Shown here in pieces: positions 50,262-58,026 of a DNA stretch of 64,000 bases. The stretch lies in NCBI GenBank assembly GCA_028726625.1, contig JAQYPT010000092.1:1-64000 (forward strand), read 5' to 3'. Numbering within the stretch: the first letter of the stretch is position 1; the number at the start of each line of letters is the position of its first letter. The translations under genes and the position numbers were made by a program. Origin of the DNA: Prevotellaceae bacterium (lineage in GTDB: Bacteria > Bacteroidota > Bacteroidia > Bacteroidales > Bacteroidaceae). The notes below the pieces were generated by a model. The model was not told the origin of the DNA. It saw only the letters and a program-made list of their open reading frames with translations, and made no database searches.

Positions 50262-52082
50262 TTACATCCTCTCAGGAACCTCTATACCAAGCAGTAGCAT
50301 GCCGTTCTTGATAATCTTTGCCACGTTGTTGGCCAGCACCAACCGGGTGAGTTTCTCCTCTTGTGTGTCGGCGTTCAGAATGCTGTAGTCGTGGTAGAAC
50401 TGGTTGAAGTCTTTGGTCAACTCGTAACAGTAGTTGGCAATGCCGCTCGGACTGTAATCCGTTGCAGCCTGTTCTATCACCGCACCGAAGTCGTTCATCT
50501 TCTGTATCAATGCAATTTCCTTGTCGTTCAGTGGCGCATCGCTGGGCAGTTGCGCGGGCAGTGCCATGCCCTCTGCTGCCGCTTTGCGCATGATGGAACG
50601 GATGCGGGCGTAAGTATATTGGATGAACGGCCCCGTGTTGCCATTGAAGTCGATAGACTCTTCGGGGTTGAACAACATGTTTTTGCGGGCATCTACCTTT
50701 AAAATGAAGTATTTCAGTGCGCCCAATCCAACCACGCGGGCAATCTCACGCCTCTCTTCCTCGCTCATGTCCTTGAACTTACCCAGTTCATCACTGGTCT
50801 TGCGGGCATCGTCTATCATGGTGGCTATCAACTCATCGGCATCCACCACCGTGCCTTCGCGGCTCTTCATCTTGCCGTTTGGCAATTCAACCATGCCGTA
50901 TGAGAAGTGTACCAACTCCTTACCCCACTTGAATCCCAAGCGGTCGAGCAAGATGGAAAGCACCTGAAAATGATAATTTTGCTCGTTTCCGACCACATAT
51001 ATCATTTTGTCGATGGGGAAATCCTTAAACCGCATGTCAGCCGTTCCGATGTCTTGCGTCATGTACACGCTGGTGCCGTCAGAACGAAGCAACAGCTTTT
51101 GGTCCAAACCCTCTTGTGTCAAGTCTGCCCATACGCTGTTGTCATCCTTTCGGAAGAAAAGACCTTTCTCCAGTCCTTCTTCTACCTTAGCCTTTCCCTC
51201 GAGGTAAGTATCTGATTCATAATATATCTTGTCAAAGCTCACGCCCAACGTCTTGTACGTCTCATCAAAGCCGGCGTAAACCCAATTGTTCATTTTTTGC
51301 CACAAAGCACGCACCTCTTCATCGCCCTGTTCCCACTTTACGAGCATTTGGCGCGCCTCTTTCATCAGCGGAGCCTCTTCTTTTGCCTTGTTCTCGGCGG
51401 CCTCTTCGTCCAGACCCTCGTCTGTCATGAACTTGTTTTTCAGCTCTGCCACTTCGGCCCTGTAGTGCTTGTCAAACGCCACATAGTAATCGCCGATGAG
51501 GTGATCGCCTTTCTTTCCGCTCGATTCGGGTGTCTCCCCGTTGCCCCATTTCAGCCATGCCAGCATCGACTTGCAAATATGAATGCCTCGGTCGTTCACG
51601 ATGTTGGTCTTCACCACCTTGTTGCCATTGGCCTCCATGATTTGCGCCAACGACCATCCCAACAAGTTGTTGCGAACATGACCCAAGTGAAGTGGCTTGT
51701 TGGTGTTAGGCGATGAATATTCAATCATCACCAAGGGCGATTGGTCTGTAACGGGTTTCTCTCCGAATTTCTCATCCGCATGCATGTCATTGAGCAATCC
51801 CACCCACGCCTCTTTGGCGATGTTCAGGTTCAAGAAGCCCTTTACGACGTTGAAACCAGCTACGGCCGAACAGTCTCGCACCAGCAACTCGCCAATGGCT
51901 TGGGCCGTGTCTTCGGGTTTCTGGCGTGACATTTTCAAGAAAGGAAACACCACTAAGGTGAGGTTTCCTTCAAAGTTGCTTTTCGTCTTCTGTAACTGTA
52001 CCATCGACAAGGGTACATCTTGTCCGTAGAGTTCTTTCACAGAAGCAGTGACAGAACTGGCTATTTGGTTCTCAATTTTCAT
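50262..52082 (-). CDS. argS: Arginyl-tRNA synthetase
   Basis: 606 residues, class I synthetase that charges tRNA-Arg. The HIGH-type motif is SSPNTNKPLHLGHVRNNLLG. The N-terminal Add1 domain (KSNFEGNLTLVVFPFLKMSR) and the C-terminal DALR anticodon-binding domain (GPFIQYTYARIRSIMRKAAA; NGMLLLGIEVPERM) are complete. KMSK-type: SREGTVVDADELI follows KMK. Length is normal. A minus-strand TACCTTTG at 52186-52193 is a likely -7 box. A GC-rich palindrome follows the stop and may serve as a terminator. Confidence 0.97.
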   Translation of the reverse strand: MKIENQIASSVTASVKELYGQDVPLSMVQLQKTKSNFEGNLTLVVFPFLKMSRQKPEDTAQAIGELLVRDCSAVAGFNVVKGFLNLNIAKEAWVGLLNDMHADEKFGEKPVTDQSPLVMIEYSSPNTNKPLHLGHVRNNLLGWSLAQIMEANGNKVVKTNIVNDRGIHICKSMLAWLKWGNGETPESSGKKGDHLIGDYYVAFDKHYRAEVAELKNKFMTDEGLDEEAAENKAKEEAPLMKEARQMLVKWEQGDEEVRALWQKMNNWVYAGFDETYKTLGVSFDKIYYESDTYLEGKAKVEEGLEKGLFFRKDDNSVWADLTQEGLDQKLLLRSDGTSVYMTQDIGTADMRFKDFPIDKMIYVVGNEQNYHFQVLSILLDRLGFKWGKELVHFSYGMVELPNGKMKSREGTVVDADELIATMIDDARKTSDELGKFKDMSEEERREIARVVGLGALKYFILKVDARKNMLFNPEESIDFNGNTGPFIQYTYARIRSIMRKAAAEGMALPAQLPSDAPLNDKEIALIQKMNDFGAVIEQAATDYSPSGIANYCYELTKDFNQFYHDYSILNADTQEEKLTRLVLANNVAKIIKNGMLLLGIEVPERM

Positions 52083-52434
52083 GCTAATAAAAAATAAAAT
52101 TTACTGACACTGAAACAATCTTCATGCTTAAAAAGCATACCTATCAACGTTTTTGATGCTTTATCAATAGAAGATTTATGCCCTGCAAAGGTACAACATT
52201 TAATTCAAAACAATTGGGTTACCGCTGTTTTTTATCCCAGCTTCCACTCTCATCTCTTAAAATACAGTCAGTAGATGGTCGTACACCATGCACTATCCGC
52301 TATCGATTCTTCTACCCAACGTTTGGCATGGCGAAGATACAAATAATCATCATCGAAGCAATCCCTCCTTTTGGGTGAACATTCTGCTTCATGCAATCAG
52401 ATTATTTTTATCGTATATCAGCCGTAAATACAGC
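52083..52434. other. Gene-free gap between argS and the HutD-like gene
   Basis: It contains the argS -7 box and a ~49-base sequence at 52234-52282 (CATCTC...AATACAGTCAG) that recurs in diverged form at 53630-53678, on the other side of the HutD-like gene. No gene is seen. Confidence 0.5.
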
Positions 52435-52950
52435 TCAAGGCATTTCTACTACCACTGCTTTTCCTGTAAACTGGTATGGCTCGGTTGTGAGAATAGAATT
52501 GTATTTCTCCACTTTTCTGCCATTGATATCGATGTCCTCGAGGGCAAAAATAAAGGTTGTGGTGTTCTTTTCGCTTTCTCCTTTGCAAGCGACAGAAACC
52601 TTTGTTTTGTAGTCTTTACGGCAAATGACATTGAAATCGATAGCCCCACTGCTGTTTACCGAACGAACATTTTTGCTCCCGTCGAACGCGAAAGGAAGGT
52701 CATTACTCAGTTGGTGCGCACGCCCATCTATATATAAGGTGATGTTTCCCTCAACAGGTAACAAAAAACGTTGGTAGTTTGAAAAGTCAGAAAAAGTACT
52801 TTCCGTGAGGTGAATCACCGCTGACGATATTCGCAGGTTGAAGTTTCTCTCTGCAAGACTACTGTCGAGAGGAAGGATGAACAGCTCTCTTGTGATGCCG
52901 CCGCTCCATTGGTTTACCTTATAATCTGACTGTTGAATAATTTTGAACAT
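52435..52950 (-). CDS. HutD/Ves-family cupin protein
   Basis: 171 residues of the HutD family: KIIQQSDYKVNQWSGGITRE, FNLRISSAVIHLTESTFSDF, QRFLLPVEGNITLYIDGRAH and IDFNVICRKDYKT are the usual conserved stretches of this double-cupin fold. In other bacteria HutD accompanies histidine-utilisation genes and is suggested to limit that pathway; none is present here. MFKIIQ is preferred over an ATG 37 codons upstream because it matches the family start. Isolated between non-coding stretches. Confidence 0.8.
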   Translation of the reverse strand: MFKIIQQSDYKVNQWSGGITRELFILPLDSSLAERNFNLRISSAVIHLTESTFSDFSNYQRFLLPVEGNITLYIDGRAHQLSNDLPFAFDGSKNVRSVNSSGAIDFNVICRKDYKTKVSVACKGESEKNTTTFIFALEDIDINGRKVEKYNSILTTEPYQFTGKAVVVEMP

Positions 52951-53879
52951 CTTTGGTTGGTTTTGTTGATAGAAGAATGGCTTTGTCCCAATGTTGAAGT
53001 GCAAGCCACCTTCCCAATGAACGATGTGGCGAAGATACAAATAAAAGGGAAAGGTACGCAAGCTTTTCGATGATTTTTATACGATGACGAAGAACTACTC
53101 GTTGACGATAGGTTCCTCGATGCGCCAGGAGTGTTCGGTGTATAGGTGCTTTTTGTTTTTGGATTAAACGCAACGTTCTTCCGTGAAATGTCTGCGCTCG
53201 CAACGCGTTTTTAACACAAATGCTGGGCGTTTTTTCAACCAACTCGTTCGTGTGTCGTAAATAGGCTCATTATGAGAGGAGGTTATTATTTGCTTGATTA
53301 CCATAGATTTATAGAATTTTTAACCCTAAGTCGAAATCAAAAAGCAATGAGTTTGTGCCCAAAAGCTCTTCACTATGATGCAAATAGGGCGGTTATAGCA
53401 TGCATATTGAGTGGTTAAAGCATGCAACTTGGAGGGCAAAAGCATGTTGATTGCCCATTTACTGCATGTGAATAGGGTACAAGAGGCTGAGTTTAAGACT
53501 TTAAATGCCTTCAAAATCTCCTCTTTTTGTCTATTTCCCGATTTTATTTTGTCAAAGAAAAAGAATTGATTTAACAAACTAAAGGTTTATTAACAAACGG
53601 GGCAGAAGAAGCCCTGCGCATGTTTAAAAATCCCACATCCCACCCTCATCTCAAAGAATACAGTCAGTTGACGGTCGTGCTACGTGCTCTTTACGCCGTG
53701 CATTCGTATGCTGATGTGCTGAACCTGCACCGTGACTTGATTCATAATAGAATCATGCTGTTGGTTCCGAACAGCGCAAGTGATCATACTTTTCTTTTTC
53801 AACTCGCCCTGTATTGCGAGACTACGCCCATAAAATGTCATTGCGCAACCCGCGGGTTGCGATTGTCGTTGGTGCGACT
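52951..53879. other. Long gene-free stretch with short repeats
   Basis: No supported gene. It holds repeated AGCATG(C) motifs (53396-53446: TAGCATGCATATTGAG, AAAGCATGCAACTTGG, AAAAGCATGTTGATTG) and the ~49-base sequence at 53630-53678 shared with 52234-52282. A 97-codon plus-strand frame at 53620-53913 is not protein-like and overlaps the DIP1984 gene. Confidence 0.5.
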
Positions 53880-54332
53880 TTATACCAAGTCTACCTCAAA
53901 ATTGGTGGCCTGAATTTGCATGTCCAGCTTGCGCAACTCCTGTGAAAAGTGGTCAATCTGCTTGTTTAGTGCCTTGATGTCGATTGTTGAAACGTATTTA
54001 ATCTCGGTACGCGAATAGCGGTCTTGAGTCTGAGTTGCAGCGTTAAAAGCCTCTCTGAGAATGCCAATGCGCTTGGTCAGCATGTCGCGTTCGGCCATCA
54101 TGGCGGTCAGGGTGCGTCCATTGCGCTCTGTCTTCAGGTTGGTGATGTTGATTTTCAGAATCAGTTCCTCGAGCTGTTTCAAGCATTCGTCCAACACTTT
54201 GAGCAGCTCTTCCGGCTGCTCGGCAGGCTCGTCGCCCTCCTGGATTTTCACGTTTTGCGTCAGTCGACTGCTCAATTGATCAATCTTCTTCTGCAAATCT
54301 TTTCTCAAACTTAATGCTTCTGCCAGTTTCAT
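53880..54332 (-). CDS. DIP1984-family protein
   Basis: 150 residues, nearly all helical, beginning MKLAEALSLRKDLQKKIDQL with YSRTEIKYVSTIDIKALNKQ and a C-terminal helix ending in QATNFEVDLV; this is the DIP1984 (septicolysin-like) family. Structure is known for members but the function is not established. Gene order suggests co-transcription with the NUDIX gene upstream, 26 bases apart. Confidence 0.85.
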   Translation of the reverse strand: MKLAEALSLRKDLQKKIDQLSSRLTQNVKIQEGDEPAEQPEELLKVLDECLKQLEELILKINITNLKTERNGRTLTAMMAERDMLTKRIGILREAFNAATQTQDRYSRTEIKYVSTIDIKALNKQIDHFSQELRKLDMQIQATNFEVDLV

Positions 54333-54358
54333 GATGATATATTTTTATTGATTTTTGT

Positions 54359-54922
54359 TCATTTGTTTGGTTTCTTGCCTACGTTTGTCCATCCCATTTC
54401 GCTGGCTCTTTCCAGGAAAATGCGCAAACCTTGGCGGATAGAACGCAGTCCGAACTGCTCGGTTCGAATCTCATTTAGTGGCAACCACAAGGCTGCATCG
54501 GCGTCGTCACCAGCTTTCAGAGTAGACGTGTCGCTCACTTCGCAACGGAAAAAAATGTCGAGCGTAGGGATATCCAGTCCGCTGTAGCGGTACTTGTTGG
54601 GCAGACTGAACACATATTCCGCGCGGTCTACCTGCAAATTTGTTTCCTCTTTCACCTCCCTGATGATGCCTTCTTCGCCCGTTTCGTTTGCATCGGTAAA
54701 TCCACCGGGAAGGTCCAGCGTTCCTTTTCCGGGCTCTTTTCCTCGCTTCTCAACCAACAATTCGCCACGCTCGTTGAGAATGAAGGCCACGTTGGCGGCG
54801 CTTGGGTTCATGAAATACACGAAGTTGCAGTTCTCACATCGTTTGCTTTTCTCGTTATTTTCCACGAAGTGTTGGCTTCCACACACTGGGCAGAACTTGA
54901 ATTTTTCCAATAAATGTATCAT
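54359..54922 (-). CDS. NUDIX hydrolase with zinc ribbon
   Basis: 187 residues. The N-terminal zinc ribbon has CPVCGS and CENC. The NUDIX box begins GGFTDANETGEEGIIREVKE and continues ETNLQV, giving the GX5EX7REUXEE metal site. Such enzymes cleave nucleoside diphosphate derivatives (NADH-pyrophosphatase-like in the ribbon arrangement). Its promoter region is shared with the divergent SpmA/B-like gene. Confidence 0.9.
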   Translation of the reverse strand: MIHLLEKFKFCPVCGSQHFVENNEKSKRCENCNFVYFMNPSAANVAFILNERGELLVEKRGKEPGKGTLDLPGGFTDANETGEEGIIREVKEETNLQVDRAEYVFSLPNKYRYSGLDIPTLDIFFRCEVSDTSTLKAGDDADAALWLPLNEIRTEQFGLRSIRQGLRIFLERASEMGWTNVGKKPNK

Positions 54923-55070
54923 AGTTAGTCATTCTTATCTTGTTGGACACTATCCAAATACAAATTTAGACAGAATATTTGAATTAGAAGTCTGTTTTGA
55001 TGAAAATCGAGAAAGGACGTTGATTTGCCCCCGCATATTGTGCATTGCAGGTAAAAAACATCCGTTTACT

Positions 55071-55100
55071 TGGGTGAACCGCCATTTTTATATAATTTTG
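55071..55100 (+). promoter_or_regulatory. Promoter of the SpmA/B-like gene
   Basis: TTG (55071-55073), 19 bp, TAATTTTG (55093-55100). The ATG at 55107 starts six bases after the box, so the mRNA is probably leaderless. Confidence 0.7.
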
Positions 55101-55106
55101 CACCAA

Positions 55107-56339
55107 ATGGTATTGAACTATATTTGGGTTTCATTTTTCATCCTTGCCTTTGTCATCGCTTTGGCGAGAATGGTTTTCATGGGTGACATGGAGGTGTTTC
55201 CGGCCATGATGAATTCCACGTTTGACTCGTCCAAGACGGCTTTCGAGATTTCGTTGGGACTGACGGGCGTGCTTTCCTTATGGCTCGGCATCATGAAGAT
55301 AGGCGAGCGAGGAGGCGTCATCAACGTCTTGGCACGCATGCTTTCACCCGTTTTCTCTAAATTGTTTCCCGACATACCGAAGGGACATCCCGTCACGGGG
55401 AGCATCTTTATGAACATGGCGGCCAACATGTTAGGGCTTGACAATGCCGCCACGCCGTTAGGATTGAAGGCCATGGAACAGCTACAGGAGCTGAACACCA
55501 GGAAGGATACCGCCACCAATCCGATGATTATGTTCCTGGTTCTCAACACTTCGGGACTGACTTTGATACCCGTGAGCATCATGGTGTACCGCTCACAGCT
55601 GGGAGCTGCGCAGCCCACCGACATCTTCATCCCCATTCTGCTGGCTACTTTTTTCTCTACCTTGGCAGGTCTTATCATCACATCTATCTATCAGAAGATC
55701 AACCTGCTCAACAAGGTGATGGTGCTCACTCTTGGTGGGATGGCGGTCATTGTGGCGCTCATCATCTGGGGATTCGGGCAGATGAGCAAGGACACGATGA
55801 ACGTGGTGAGCACCAGCGTGGCCAACATCTTGCTCATGACCATCATCGTGCTGTTCATCTTCGCTGGTTTGCGCAAGAAAGTGAATGTCTACGACGCCTT
55901 TATCGAAGGGGCGAAAGACGGGTTTACCACGGCTGTGCGCATCATACCTTATTTAGTAGCCATCCTCGTGGGCATCGGTGTGTTCCGTGCATCGGGGGCC
56001 ATGGACATGTTGGTCGACGGCATTGGATGGTGTGTGTCGGCAGTAGGAGGCGACAGTCAGTTTGTGGGTGCCTTGCCAACCGCCCTCATGAAGCCGCTCT
56101 CGGGCAGTGGCGCGCGCGGCATGATGGTCGACGCGATGACCACGTATGGTGCCGATTCGTTCGTTGGTCGCTTGAGTTGCATCTTCCAAGGCTCCACCGA
56201 CACCACCTTTTATATATTGGCTGTCTACTTCGGCAGTGTCAACATCCGTTACACACGTCATGCCGTGGCGTGCGGATTGCTGGCCGATTTGGCGGGTGTT
56301 GTGGCGGCAATAGCCATCGCGTACATGTTTTTTGGATAG
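55107..56339 (+). CDS. Nucleoside-recognition (SpmA/SpmB-like) membrane protein
   Basis: 410 residues, a fusion of SpmA-like and SpmB-like halves each with a Gate (nucleoside recognition) domain: FPAMMNSTFDSSKTAFEISL, NMAANMLGLDNAATPLGLKA in the first; FIEGAKDGFTTAVRIIPYLV, TALMKPLSGSGARGMMVDAM and FQGSTDTTFYILAVYFGSVN in the second. Its function in non-sporing Bacteroidota is unknown; transport is likely from the fold. The frame is open far upstream, but MVLNYI is the family start and matches the promoter. Confidence 0.88.
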   Translation: MVLNYIWVSFFILAFVIALARMVFMGDMEVFPAMMNSTFDSSKTAFEISLGLTGVLSLWLGIMKIGERGGVINVLARMLSPVFSKLFPDIPKGHPVTGSIFMNMAANMLGLDNAATPLGLKAMEQLQELNTRKDTATNPMIMFLVLNTSGLTLIPVSIMVYRSQLGAAQPTDIFIPILLATFFSTLAGLIITSIYQKINLLNKVMVLTLGGMAVIVALIIWGFGQMSKDTMNVVSTSVANILLMTIIVLFIFAGLRKKVNVYDAFIEGAKDGFTTAVRIIPYLVAILVGIGVFRASGAMDMLVDGIGWCVSAVGGDSQFVGALPTALMKPLSGSGARGMMVDAMTTYGADSFVGRLSCIFQGSTDTTFYILAVYFGSVNIRYTRHAVACGLLADLAGVVAAIAIAYMFFG

Positions 56340-56354
56340 GAGCCTCTCCCCCTG

Positions 56355-56474
56355 CCCCTCCCCGAAAGGGAGGGGAGTGGTTAGCTGTATTGTGTTGTAT
56401 TATGTAATGGGACTATCAATTTGTGAGCTTGTCAATTAATCCAACTATCTATTCCCCTCCCTTTTGGGGAGGGG
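56355..56474. repeat. Pair of GC-rich palindromes between two genes
   Basis: CCCCTCCC-CGAAA-GGGAGGGG at 56355-56375 and CCCCTCCC-TTTTG-GGGAGGGG at 56454-56474, the latter followed by TTAAGGGGTGGGGCTT. They lie between the SpmA/B-like gene and the flippase and belong to the same family as 50227-50246. Confidence 0.8.
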
Positions 56475-56517
56475 TTAAGGGGTGGGGCTTTAATTTGTAA
56501 ACTATATTATCTCAACT

Positions 56518-58011
56518 ATGTCGAATCTAAAGTCATTGGTTAAGGATACAGCCATTTATGGACTGAGCAGCATTGTCGGTCGTTTTCTCAACTACCTGCT
56601 CACTCCCCTGTACACCATCAAGCTGGCATCGGCCAGCGGCGAGTATGGCATCATGACCAACATGTATGCCGTGACGGCTCTGATACTCGTGATATTGACA
56701 TTCGGATTGGAAACTACCTTTTTCCGTTTTGCCAACAAGTCGGGCGAAGACCCGCGCAAGGTCTATTCCACCACGCTGATTGCCGTTGGCTCTGGCGCGC
56801 TGAGTTTCTTCCTGTTGGTGCTGATGTTCTTGTCGCCAATTGCCTCGTTCATGGGCTATGCCGACAATCCATCGTATATTTGGGTCATGGCACTCACGGT
56901 GGCTATCGATTCGTTCCTGTGCATTCCGTTCGATTACCTGCGTTTTAAGAACCGCCCTATCAAGTTTGCATCTCTCAAAGTATTCATTATTGTTCTGAAT
57001 ATTTCGCTCAACTTGGTTTATTATCTCTTGCTGCCCGCACTCTATGAGCGTCATCCAGAGGCGGTGGGAATGGTCTACAGTCCATCTGTTGGCGTGGGCT
57101 ATGCGTTCTACATCAACCTGGCTTGCTCGGCGCTCACTGTTCCTTTGTTGTGGAAAGAGCTGACTTGCGTGAGCTATGTCTTCGACAAGAAGCTGATGAG
57201 GCGCATGCTCTCGTACAGTTGGCCCATCCTTGTGCTGGGATTGGCGGGCATCCTGAACCAGACAGCCGACAAGATATTGTTTCCACATATTTATCAAGGA
57301 GCCGACAGTTTGGCCCAACTTGGCATCTATGGGGCCGCCAGTAAGATAGCTATGATTATGGCTATGATTACACAAGCCTTTCGCTTTGCCTACGAACCCT
57401 TTGTCTTTGGCAAAGCAGAGGAACGCGACAATCGCGAAACCTACGCCAAAGCCATGAAATATTTCATCATTTTCACCTTGCTGGCCTTCCTTGTTGTGGT
57501 GGGCTATATGGACATCTTGCGCTATCTCATCGGTAAGGATTACTGGGAAGGGCTGCGTGTGGTGCCCATCGTCATGGCCGCCGAAATCATGATGGGCGTT
57601 TATTTCAACCTCTCATTCTGGTACAAACTCATCGACAAGACCATCTGGGGAGCGTATTTCTCGGGCATTGGTTGCGCCGTACTCATTGCCATCAACGTCA
57701 TCTTTGTGCCCCGTTACGGCTACATAGCCTGCGCATGGGCTGGCTTTGCGGGCTACGGCGTGGCTATGATTCTGTCGTATATTGTCGGACAGAAGATGTA
57801 TCCCATCCGCTATCCCATGCGCAACATCCTCACCTATGTGGCGTTGGCAGGGGCCTGCTTCTTTGTTATGACAATCTTTAATGATGTACTTACCACAGCA
57901 GGTGCGCTGGCTGTCAACACACTGCTCATTGCGTTGTTTGTGGCTTACATCATCAAGTTTGACTTCCCATTGCGCCAATTGCCCATCATAGGCAAATATT
58001 TCAGAAAATAA
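56518..58011 (+). CDS. Polysaccharide/lipid-linked oligosaccharide flippase (Wzx-like)
   Basis: 497 residues with about 14 membrane helices of the MVF/MATE polysaccharide-transport superfamily (MSNLKSLVKDTAIYGLSSIV, GRFLNYLLTPLYTIKLA; SWPILVLGLAGILNQTADKI). It should flip lipid-linked sugars across the inner membrane for capsule, O-antigen or glycoprotein assembly. No glycosyltransferase cluster adjoins it in the window, so it is probably a stand-alone housekeeping member. It starts after the GC-rich palindromes. Confidence 0.88.
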   Translation: MSNLKSLVKDTAIYGLSSIVGRFLNYLLTPLYTIKLASASGEYGIMTNMYAVTALILVILTFGLETTFFRFANKSGEDPRKVYSTTLIAVGSGALSFFLLVLMFLSPIASFMGYADNPSYIWVMALTVAIDSFLCIPFDYLRFKNRPIKFASLKVFIIVLNISLNLVYYLLLPALYERHPEAVGMVYSPSVGVGYAFYINLACSALTVPLLWKELTCVSYVFDKKLMRRMLSYSWPILVLGLAGILNQTADKILFPHIYQGADSLAQLGIYGAASKIAMIMAMITQAFRFAYEPFVFGKAEERDNRETYAKAMKYFIIFTLLAFLVVVGYMDILRYLIGKDYWEGLRVVPIVMAAEIMMGVYFNLSFWYKLIDKTIWGAYFSGIGCAVLIAINVIFVPRYGYIACAWAGFAGYGVAMILSYIVGQKMYPIRYPMRNILTYVALAGACFFVMTIFNDVLTTAGALAVNTLLIALFVAYIIKFDFPLRQLPIIGKYFRK

Positions 58012-58026
58012 ATCAATCACAATAAT

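Noticed and set aside
53620-53913. 97-codon plus-strand frame
   Set aside because: Overlaps the DIP1984 gene, has no ribosome-binding context or family resemblance, and begins in a short repeat.
54594-55106. Upstream extension of the SpmA/B-like protein to 581 residues
   Set aside because: The extension runs opposite the NUDIX gene and across the promoter; the family start is at 55107.
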